5,101 nucleotides of DNA from an uncultured Robiginitomaculum sp. (GTDB lineage Bacteria > Pseudomonadota > Alphaproteobacteria > Caulobacterales > Maricaulaceae), in assembly GCA_938003555.1 (NCBI GenBank), contig CALKXN010000177.1, forward strand, positions 1 to 5,101, in the 5' to 3' direction. This document shows positions 1 through 5,101 of this stretch, one piece after another. A program made the translations under genes and the position numbers. The stretch's first letter is position 1, and every line of letters begins with the position of its first letter. The notes beneath the pieces are model-generated. The model did not search any database and was not told where the DNA came from. It was given only the letters and a program-made list of their open reading frames with translations.

Positions 1-760
1 CCCATAATTTCGGGGCTTCGCGCGGATCGTAACAGGCGCGCGCCATCAGGATAAGGCCGATATAGTCAGCCTCGGATTCATGATTGCGAGAGAACGGCAG
101 CGAGAAGCCATAGGCTGCGCCCGCGCCAAAGACGCCCATGACCGTGCGCTGCGCGCCAGCGTCCATGCCGCCCGCGCCCAGCATGACGCCTGCGCTGACA
201 ATGCGCTGTAAGTTTTGCTGCGCCATACGCTCCGCGCCGTGATGGGCGAGCGCGTGGCCAATCTCATGGCCCATAACAACGGCGAGGCCGTCTTTATTCT
301 CAGCCACAGGAATAAGGCCTGTGTAAACAGCCGTGTAACCGCCGGGCAGCGCGAAAGCATTGGCTTGCTCGGAGCGGATCACATTATATGTCCAGTCAAA
401 GCCCGTCTCAGAGCCCGTTTCTTCGACCATGAACTCCTCGGCGACAATGGCAAGGCGGTTGCCAATATCATTGACCGTATCGACAATCGGCCCGCTCTGC
501 ATAACATTACCGCGTTCATCCGCCAGAATTTGCTGATAGCTCTGGAGGCCCAGAGCCACTTCCTGCTGCGGGTCCATGGTGCGCACTTGTTTACGCCCTG
601 TCATCGGAACCGTCTCTTGGTTCATGAAGTAATAGACCGCCGCGCCAACAATGGCGAGCAGCGCAAATTGCCAGCGAAAGCCGCCGCCTCTGCGCGTTCT
701 CGCCCGTCCGCCGAAATTAGCGCGATTAGCGCGCGAATATTGCCGTGATCCATAAACCAT
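1..760 (-). CDS. M48 family zinc metalloprotease, membrane-anchored (partial, C-terminus off the window)
   Basis: Reading the minus strand from ATG at 760 gives 253 uninterrupted residues up to the window edge. The zinc site is HEIGH at residues 165-169 (H165 and H169 as ligands, E166 catalytic). The M48 third-ligand motif ESEAD is at 228-232 (E228 the likely ligand) inside SRNHESEADYIG. NAFALPGG at 134-141 and the GLQSYQQIL stretch near 71-79 are also typical of bacterial Oma1/LoiP/BepA-like peptidases. The N-terminus is rich in Arg and Gly (about 1-29), followed by one hydrophobic segment at about 31-46. This predicts an inner-membrane anchor with the catalytic domain in the periplasm, where relatives degrade misfolded envelope proteins. 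There is no lipobox, unlike LoiP. A GGAGAG site at 770-765 lies 4 nt before the ATG. LoiP-like proteins are about 250-280 aa, so little should be missing. The gene is divergent from carB. Family is secure; substrate is unknown. Confidence 0.93.
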   Translation of the reverse strand, partial: MVYGSRQYSRANRANFGGRARTRRGGGFRWQFALLAIVGAAVYYFMNQETVPMTGRKQVRTMDPQQEVALGLQSYQQILADERGNVMQSGPIVDTVNDIGNRLAIVAEEFMVEETGSETGFDWTYNVIRSEQANAFALPGGYTAVYTGLIPVAENKDGLAVVMGHEIGHALAHHGAERMAQQNLQRIVSAGVMLGAGGMDAGAQRTVMGVFGAGAAYGFSLPFSRNHESEADYIGLILMARACYDPREAPKLW

Positions 761-782
761 AATACTCTCCGTCTGTAGCTCT

Positions 783-810
783 ATAATACGCATTGAAAGC
801 TGAACGTCAC
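783..810 (-). promoter_or_regulatory. Predicted sigma-70-type promoter for the M48 protease gene
   Basis: On the minus strand, GTGACG (810-805; 4 of 6 to TTGACA) and TATTAT (788-783; 5 of 6 to TATAAT) are separated by 16 nt. Transcription would start near 776, leaving a short leader of about 16 nt that contains the GGAG ribosome site before the ATG at 760. The geometry fits well. The same bases also read TATAAT on the plus strand at 782-787, but no plus-strand -35 box lies at a suitable distance. Confidence 0.55.
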
Positions 811-825
811 CCGAAATTTATGACG
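805..825. repeat. Short inverted repeat CGTCA-N11-TGACG in the divergent intergenic region
   Basis: CGTCA at 805-809 and TGACG at 821-825 are perfect 5-bp inverted arms whose centres lie 16 bp apart. The left arm lies on the -35 box of the protease promoter. The spacing of about one and a half helical turns is compatible with a dimeric regulator, but arms of 5 bp arise by chance often. The repeat is visible; operator function is a guess. Confidence 0.2.
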
Positions 826-832
826 CTTTTGC

Positions 833-859
833 TTGATAGTCCTGACCCAAAAATATAGA
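833..859 (+). promoter_or_regulatory. Weak promoter candidate for carB
   Basis: TTGATA at 833-838 (5 of 6 to TTGACA, preceded by C as in alphaproteobacterial housekeeping promoters) is followed by TATAGA at 854-859 (4 of 6). The 15-nt spacer is shorter than the usual 16-18, which lowers confidence. Transcription would start near 866, giving a leader of about 48 nt that contains the hairpin at 881-895. Confidence 0.3.
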
Positions 860-880
860 AGGACGAAATTTTGCCCGCAT

Positions 881-901
881 CGCAGTGATTCTGCGCTTTT
901 T
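881..901 (+). promoter_or_regulatory. Terminator-like hairpin with T-run in the carB leader (possible attenuator)
   Basis: CGCAG (881-885) and CTGCG (891-895) form a perfect 5-bp stem, four of the five pairs being G-C, around a 5-nt loop TGATT. One C follows, then five T at 897-901. This is the shape of a small intrinsic terminator. It ends where the carB ribosome site (902-907) begins, 12 nt before the ATG. It could terminate some transcripts before carB or affect ribosome access. The stem is short, no competing antiterminator pairing was found, and no regulatory leader peptide is evident, so the role is inference. Confidence 0.35.
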
Positions 902-907
902 AGAGGA
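902..907 (+). promoter_or_regulatory. Ribosome binding site fixing the carB start
   Basis: AGAGGA lies 6 nt before ATG at 914. The reading frame stays open upstream to at least 833, so the frame alone does not decide the start. This site, together with the family N-terminus MPKRTDI that begins exactly at 914, does. Confidence 0.8.
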
Positions 908-913
908 CGAGCC

Positions 914-3900
914 ATGCCTAAACGTACCGATATTGAGAGCATTTTGATCATTGGCGCAGGGCCGATTATCATCGGGCAGGCCTGTGAATTTGATTATTCC
1001 GGGGTTCAGGCGTGTAAAGCGCTCAAAGAAGAGGGTTATCGGGTCATTCTGATTAACTCCAATCCGGCCACAATCATGACCGATCCGGGCATGGCGGACG
1101 CGACATATATCGAACCCATCACGCCAGAATTTGTTGAAAAAATTATCGCAGCCGAGCGTCCCGATGCCCTGCTTCCGACCATGGGCGGGCAGACTGCGCT
1201 GAACGCAGCGCTGGCGCTTGAAGAAATGGGCGTGCTTGAGAAATATGGCGTTGAGATGATTGGCGCGAAAGCGGATGTGATTGACAAAGCCGAAGATCGT
1301 GACCGCTTCCGCCAAGCCATGGACAAGATTGGTCTGGAAAATCCGCGCGCGACAATTATCACGGCGCCAAAAGGTGATGATGGCAAGCCCAATATCGCGG
1401 CTGGCGTTGCCGAAGCGGTTGCCCGCCTGAATGAAACAGGCCTGCCCGCCATTATTCGTCCGGCCTTTACCATGGGCGGCACAGGCGGCGGCGTGGCGTA
1501 TAATATTGAAGAATATGAAGAGATTATTCGCGGCGGTCTATCCGCCTCTCCGACCAACCAGGTTCTCGTTGATGAAAGCCTGCTGGGGTGGAAAGAATAT
1601 GAAATGGAAGTCGTTCGGGACAAAGACGACAATTGCATCATCATTTGCGCAATTGAAAATATTGACCCGATGGGCGTTCACACGGGCGACTCGATTACGG
1701 TTGCCCCTGCCCTGACGCTTACAGATAAAGAATATCAGATTATGCGCGATGCCTCGCTGGCTGTTCTGCGCGAAATTGGCGTTGAGACCGGCGGATCAAA
1801 TGTACAGTTCGGCGTGAACCCCGCTGATGGCCGCATGGTGGTTATTGAAATGAACCCGCGCGTCTCGCGCTCTTCTGCTCTGGCCTCCAAAGCGACAGGT
1901 TTCCCGATTGCCAGAATCGCGGCCAAATTAGCGGTGGGATATACGCTAGATGAGCTGGATAATGACATCACCGGCGCAACGCCTGCCGCGTTTGAGCCGA
2001 CGATTGATTATGTCGTCACCAAAATACCGCGCTTTGCCTTTGAAAAATTCCCGGGCGCAGAACCTCTCCTTACGACATCGATGAAATCCGTTGGCGAAGC
2101 CATGGCGATTGGCCGGACGTTTAAGGAAAGCTTCCAAAAAGCGCTGCGTTCACTTGAGACTGACCTGACAGGCTTAAATGAGCTGGAGATTGTCGGCGAA
2201 GACGGCGTTACGCCGGACAAAGCGCTGCGGGCGCGCCTCGCCATTCAAGCGCCGGACCGCTTGCAAGTCGTCGCCCAAGCGTTCCGCCAAGGCCTAAGCC
2301 TTGAGAAGATCAACCAGATCACCTCCATCGACCCATGGTTCCTCGGCCAGATCGAAGAGATTGTGACGGCTGAAAACTGGATGAAGAATACGGGCTTGCC
2401 CAAAGACGAAGCGACATTGCGCGCAATAAAAGCAGACGGCTTTTCTGATGCCCGCATTGCAGAACTCACCGGCGTCAAAGAGTCCAAAGTGCGCAAAACG
2501 CGTATAAAAGCGGGCGTGCGCGCGGTTTATAAACGCGTCGATACCTGCGCGGCAGAGTTCCACGCTAAAACGCCCTATATGTATTCCACATATGAAAATC
2601 CCAGCTTTGGCGGCGATGTGGCCTGCGAAAGCGCGCCAAGTGACCGCAATAAAGTCATCATTTTGGGCGGCGGGCCAAACCGTATCGGCCAAGGGATTGA
2701 GTTTGATTATTGCTGTTGTCACGCGGCCTATGCGCTGGCTGATATTGGCATCGAATCCATCATGGTCAATTGCAACCCCGAGACGGTGTCCACCGATTAT
2801 GACACATCCGACCGTCTTTACTTTGAGCCGCTGACAACAGAAGACGTTCTGGAATTGATTGAGAAAGAACAAGAAAACGGCAAGCTGCTTGGCGTGATTG
2901 TTCAATTTGGCGGGCAAACGCCTCTTAAACTTGCCGCAGATCTTGAAGATGCTGGCATTCCGCTGCTGGGCACTAAACTCGACGCGCTGGACCGCGCCGA
3001 AGACCGCGAGCGCTTTAAGGCTCTTGTTCAGAAATTGGAATTACATCAACCCAAAAACGATATTGTGCGCGATACAAAAGCCGCAGAGGCCGCCGCTGAG
3101 AGCGTTGGCTACCCTGTCGTCCTTCGCCCGTCTAACGTATTAGGCGGACGCGGCATGGAAATTGTTGAAGATACGGCCCATCTGCGCCGTTATATTCGCG
3201 AGGCCGTTAAAGTCTCTGGTAAATCCCCGCTTTTGATCGACCAATATTTACGCGACGCCATCGAAGTGGATGTCGACGCCATTTGCGACGGCGAGCATGT
3301 TTATGTTGCGGGCATTTTGGAACATATCGAAGAGGCCGGCGTGCATAGCGGCGACAGCGCTTGCTCGCTTCCGCCTAATACGCTGCCCGACGCGGTCATT
3401 GACGAAATGGAGCGCCAAGCGGGATTGCTGGCACTGGAGCTTGGCGTTGTTGGCCTGATGAATATTCAATTCGCAGTCAAAGACGGCACGGTTTACCTTA
3501 TTGAAGTCAATCCGCGCGCCTCACGCACCGTGCCCTTCGTGGCCAAAGCCGTCGGCACGCCTGTGGCTTCCATCGCAGCCAAAGTCATGGCGGGCATGAA
3601 GCTATCCGAATTTGATTTGGATCGCCGCAAATTCTCAGAGCGTGAATTTAAAACCATCGCGGTCAAAGAAGCCGTCTTTCCCTTTGCCCGCTTCCCGGGC
3701 GTCGACACCGTGCTTGGCCCTGAGATGCGCTCAACCGGCGAAGTCATGGGCATGTCCAAATCATTTGGCATGGCCTTTGCCAAAAGCCAGTTGGGCGGCG
3801 GCGTGACATTGCCCGAATCCGGTAAAGTCTTCATCAGTGTCCGCGAAGGCCACAAGGCGCTTATGGCCGATATGGCCCGCGAGCTTATTCGCCTTGGCTT

Positions 3901-4216
3901 TACAATTGTCGCGACCGGCGGAACGACGAAATATCTGCGCCGCCAAGGCATCGAAGTTGAATATGTCAAAAAAGTCCATGAGGGACGCCCGCATATTGTT
4001 GACGCGATGAAAAACGGCGAAATCGCTCTGGTCTTCAACACGACCTCCGGCAAGCAGGCTTTGGAGGATAGCTACTCCATCCGCCGCACAGCGCTAACGC
4101 AGAAAATTCCGTATTTCACAACAGCCACTGCGGCCAAAGCCGCCGTTGCCTCCATTCGGGATTTGGCCACGTCAGAATATGAAGTGCAAAGCTTGCAGGA
4201 TATGTTTGGGAGTTAG
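914..4216 (+). CDS. carB: Carbamoyl-phosphate synthetase large subunit
   Basis: Complete gene, 1100 aa, ending in TAG. With the glutaminase subunit CarA it makes carbamoyl phosphate from bicarbonate, glutamine-derived ammonia and two ATP, for pyrimidine and arginine synthesis in the cytoplasm. Domains: first ATP-grasp half about 1-410, oligomerisation region 411-560, second ATP-grasp half 575-950, MGS-like allosteric domain 960-1100. Aligned by eye to E. coli CarB, metal-site residues are kept in both halves (Q298, E312, N314; Q852, E864, N866). So are the ornithine-site residues (E806, D814, E919, Y1067, T1069) and the IMP/UMP-site residues (K981, T1001, T1004, K1020, N1042, T1044), so activation by ornithine and inhibition by UMP are plausible. 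It is 27 residues longer than the E. coli protein. Thirteen of these lie between residues 130 and 182, as I recall from alphaproteobacterial CarBs. carA is not adjacent. The next gene starts 7 nt after the stop. Confidence 0.99.
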   Translation: MPKRTDIESILIIGAGPIIIGQACEFDYSGVQACKALKEEGYRVILINSNPATIMTDPGMADATYIEPITPEFVEKIIAAERPDALLPTMGGQTALNAALALEEMGVLEKYGVEMIGAKADVIDKAEDRDRFRQAMDKIGLENPRATIITAPKGDDGKPNIAAGVAEAVARLNETGLPAIIRPAFTMGGTGGGVAYNIEEYEEIIRGGLSASPTNQVLVDESLLGWKEYEMEVVRDKDDNCIIICAIENIDPMGVHTGDSITVAPALTLTDKEYQIMRDASLAVLREIGVETGGSNVQFGVNPADGRMVVIEMNPRVSRSSALASKATGFPIARIAAKLAVGYTLDELDNDITGATPAAFEPTIDYVVTKIPRFAFEKFPGAEPLLTTSMKSVGEAMAIGRTFKESFQKALRSLETDLTGLNELEIVGEDGVTPDKALRARLAIQAPDRLQVVAQAFRQGLSLEKINQITSIDPWFLGQIEEIVTAENWMKNTGLPKDEATLRAIKADGFSDARIAELTGVKESKVRKTRIKAGVRAVYKRVDTCAAEFHAKTPYMYSTYENPSFGGDVACESAPSDRNKVIILGGGPNRIGQGIEFDYCCCHAAYALADIGIESIMVNCNPETVSTDYDTSDRLYFEPLTTEDVLELIEKEQENGKLLGVIVQFGGQTPLKLAADLEDAGIPLLGTKLDALDRAEDRERFKALVQKLELHQPKNDIVRDTKAAEAAAESVGYPVVLRPSNVLGGRGMEIVEDTAHLRRYIREAVKVSGKSPLLIDQYLRDAIEVDVDAICDGEHVYVAGILEHIEEAGVHSGDSACSLPPNTLPDAVIDEMERQAGLLALELGVVGLMNIQFAVKDGTVYLIEVNPRASRTVPFVAKAVGTPVASIAAKVMAGMKLSEFDLDRRKFSEREFKTIAVKEAVFPFARFPGVDTVLGPEMRSTGEVMGMSKSFGMAFAKSQLGGGVTLPESGKVFISVREGHKALMADMARELIRLGFTIVATGGTTKYLRRQGIEVEYVKKVHEGRPHIVDAMKNGEIALVFNTTSGKQALEDSYSIRRTALTQKIPYFTTATAAKAAVASIRDLATSEYEVQSLQDMFGS
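4208..4212 (+). promoter_or_regulatory. Possible ribosome binding site for the lipoprotein, inside the carB 3' end
   Basis: GGGAG precedes the chosen GTG start at 4224 by 11 nt, which is rather long. The competing pair is AGGA at 4197-4200 with TTG at 4206 (5-nt spacing), which would overlap carB by 11 nt. Either way the site lies within the carB coding end, suggesting translation linked to carB. Confidence 0.35.
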
Positions 4217-4223
4217 TACTTCA

Positions 4224-4697
4224 GTGTTTTCGAAATACATAGCCTTAATTGGTTTAGGCGTAAGCTTTGCGCTCGCATCTTGCGTCACGGCTGAGTCAGA
4301 ATATGTCCCGTTAACGGATGAAGAAATTGCGGATACATTATATGCGCGCAAGATTACGCATGACGAAAAAATTGCGAGGCGCCTACCGGCAGATTGCCAA
4401 GAGAGTAGCGAAGACAACACAAAGCCCAGTCTTGTATATGGTCCATCACCGCGAATGCCTCAACGGGCGTTTCAAAGCGGAAAATGCAGCCTACAATTTG
4501 ATATAAATTCAAATGGATTGGTTAGCGCCATTCGGCCTGTTTCCTGTGACCAAGTATTTTTAAGTGAAAGCGTAATCGCACTTGGAAGATTTCAGTTTCG
4601 TCCGCCCAAGCAGAGCGATAAACCTGCGGTCTTTTGTAACATTGTCCAATCCTTTCAGTTTGATTTGCTTGATAATGAAGGTGGGAAGGTCCCATAA
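4224..4697 (+). CDS. Small predicted lipoprotein with TonB C-terminal-like domain
   Basis: From GTG at 4224 to TAA the protein has 157 residues. Residues 1-20 look like a lipoprotein signal: Lys at 4, hydrophobic run 6-18, and lipobox LASC with C20 as the acylated cysteine. V21 at the +2 position is not the Asp retention signal, so outer-membrane sorting is likely. An acidic or mixed linker (about 21-65) leads to residues 73-148, which resemble TonB_C: a GPSPRMPQRA start, then alternating strands with an FDINSNGLV turn, an ALGRFQFRPP motif and a final SFQFDL strand. Besides C20 there are four cysteines (58, 88, 108, 138), which could form two disulfides in the periplasm. No ATG gives a sensible start; TTG at 4206 and ATG at 4179 (inside carB, no clear ribosome site) are alternatives. 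It follows carB by 7 nt and is probably cotranscribed. GC is about 45% over 4261-4680 by hand count, below most of carB. It lacks the long membrane-spanning TonB N-terminus, so energy transduction is doubtful and the function unknown. Confidence 0.72.
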   Translation: MFSKYIALIGLGVSFALASCVTAESEYVPLTDEEIADTLYARKITHDEKIARRLPADCQESSEDNTKPSLVYGPSPRMPQRAFQSGKCSLQFDINSNGLVSAIRPVSCDQVFLSESVIALGRFQFRPPKQSDKPAVFCNIVQSFQFDLLDNEGGKVP

Positions 4698-4768
4698 AGT
4701 CTGAAATCCATCGTTTGTAGACTCTCAATAGAGCGGCCATTAACAGAAGATTTATCCGTTATAACAGC

Positions 4769-4797
4769 TTGCAATATCAAACTTTGCTTCTTAAATT
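4769..4797 (+). promoter_or_regulatory. Candidate greA promoter
   Basis: TTGCAA (4769-4774; 4 of 6 to TTGACA) and TAAATT (4792-4797; 4 of 6 to TATAAT) are separated by 17 nt within the most AT-rich part of the gap. A start near 4804 would leave a leader of about 49 nt. Matches of this quality are common in AT-rich DNA, so this is only a candidate. Confidence 0.3.
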
Positions 4798-4841
4798 CTA
4801 TTCTTACGCAGAAATGCAACACAGATTTACGCCCCAAAGGC

Positions 4842-4845
4842 AGGA
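4842..4845 (+). promoter_or_regulatory. Ribosome binding site deciding the greA start
   Basis: AGGA lies 7 nt before ATG at 4853. The frame has another in-frame ATG upstream at 4814, which has no visible ribosome site, and one downstream at 4868. The site and the family N-terminus (MQxxPMT) favour 4853. Confidence 0.65.
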
Positions 4846-4852
4846 CACAGAT

Positions 4853-5101
4853 ATGCAAAAATACCCCATGACCGTTGGCGGCCACAAAGCCCTTGAGGAT
4901 GAGCTTAAGCAGCTTAAATCCGTCGAACGTCCTGAAATCATTCAGGCCATTGCTGTTGCGCGCGAGCATGGCGATTTGAAAGAAAACGCTGAGTATCACG
5001 CGGCCAAAGAAAAGCAGGGGTTTATCGAAGGGCGCATCCAAGAGATTGAGTCTAAAATGGCGCTGTCGCAAATTATCGACGTCACTAAAATGTCCGGCGA
5101 T
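4853..5101 (+). CDS. greA: Transcript cleavage (elongation) factor GreA, N-terminal part
   Basis: The 83 residues present are the N-terminal coiled-coil domain of GreA, roughly half of a protein usually near 157 aa. The rest lies beyond the right edge. GreA enters the secondary channel of RNA polymerase and stimulates cleavage of the RNA 3' end in backtracked complexes, so that stalled transcription resumes. The helical-hairpin tip carries [14 protein letters not shown] from residue 40, with the acidic residues D41 and E44 that hold the catalytic metal at the polymerase active site. KSVERPEII (22-30) and IIDVTKM (74-80) also match the family closely, without gaps relative to E. coli GreA. Start at 4853 was chosen from the AGGA site and the MQxxPMT N-terminus. 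It lies downstream of carB and the lipoprotein gene on the same strand, 155 nt from the latter, and may have its own promoter. Confidence 0.97.
   Translation, partial: MQKYPMTVGGHKALEDELKQLKSVERPEIIQAIAVAREHGDLKENAEYHAAKEKQGFIEGRIQEIESKMALSQIIDVTKMSGD

Larger units (their letters stand above)
4698..4852. other. AT-rich intergenic stretch between the lipoprotein gene and greA
   Basis: These 155 bases hold no convincing coding frame. The only hairpin noticed is a 4-bp CTCT-CAAT-AGAG stem at 4722-4733 with no T-run after it, so there is no clear terminator for the carB-lipoprotein unit. Bases 4741-4800 are only about 28% G+C (17 of 60 by hand count), in keeping with a promoter region for greA. 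Confidence 0.6.

Noticed and set aside
215..748. Plus-strand open frame of 177 residues
   Set aside because: It lies antisense to the M48 protease, whose minus-strand frame carries clear catalytic motifs. The plus-strand translation matches no family I know and has no ribosome site of note.
782..787. Perfect TATAAT on the plus strand as a carB -10 box
   Set aside because: No acceptable -35 lies 16-18 nt upstream, and the same bases make better sense as the minus-strand TATTAT of the protease promoter.
820..858. 12-codon mini-ORF ([12 protein letters not shown]) as a carB leader peptide
   Set aside because: It has no ribosome site, no run of regulatory codons such as Arg, and would lie upstream of the carB transcription start proposed here.
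833..913. 27-residue N-terminal extension of CarB
   Set aside because: The extension crosses the promoter candidate, hairpin and ribosome site, while the family N-terminus MPKRTDI starts exactly at 914.
818..1644. Overlapping minus-strand open frames (165 and 202 residues) inside the start of carB
   Set aside because: They are antisense shadows of a strongly conserved gene with no recognisable product.
4318..4506. Plus-strand frame of 62 residues inside the lipoprotein gene
   Set aside because: It is out of frame with the signal peptide and TonB_C-like pattern, which give the alternative frame much stronger support.
4722..4733. CTCT-CAAT-AGAG hairpin as a terminator after the lipoprotein gene
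   Set aside because: The stem is only 4 bp, with little G-C, and no T-run follows.
4741..4767. TAACAG direct repeats 21 bp apart (4741-4746 and 4762-4767)
   Set aside because: Two 6-bp copies in AT-rich DNA are expected by chance.
4655..5071. Minus-strand open frame of 138 residues
   Set aside because: It runs antisense through the well-conserved greA N-terminus and the end of the lipoprotein gene; the translation is unfamiliar.

Overview
The window is ordinary chromosomal DNA from what looks like an alphaproteobacterium. This is inferred from a long CarB (1100 aa) with a 13-residue insertion in its first ATP-grasp half, from carB standing apart from carA, from a carB-(small gene)-greA order, and from moderate GC content. 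Members of the Caulobacterales/Maricaulales/Parvularculales type would fit, but the genus cannot be named from this stretch alone.

Layout. (1) 1-760, minus strand: the N-terminal 253 residues of a membrane-anchored M48-type zinc metalloprotease, running off the left edge. (2) 761-913: a divergent intergenic region. It holds a good promoter for the protease, a weaker promoter candidate for carB, an inverted repeat overlapping the protease -35 box, and a small terminator-like hairpin with a T-run that abuts the carB ribosome binding site. (3) 914-4216, plus strand: complete carB, the large subunit of carbamoyl-phosphate synthetase, with its metal, ornithine and nucleotide effector residues intact. 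(4) 4224-4697, plus strand: a small predicted lipoprotein with a TonB C-terminal-like domain. It has no usable ATG start and begins a few bases after the carB stop. (5) 4698-4852: an AT-rich intergenic stretch. (6) 4853 to the right edge, plus strand: the N-terminal 83 residues of greA, the transcript cleavage factor.

Functionally, carB supplies carbamoyl phosphate for pyrimidine and arginine synthesis, and greA rescues backtracked RNA polymerase. The protease and the lipoprotein are envelope proteins that probably share position rather than pathway with these. No mobile element, CRISPR array, tRNA, rRNA or phage gene was seen, and there is no evidence of a new multi-gene system. The most unusual points are the TonB_C-like lipoprotein with a non-ATG start between carB and greA, and the attenuator-like hairpin directly before carB.
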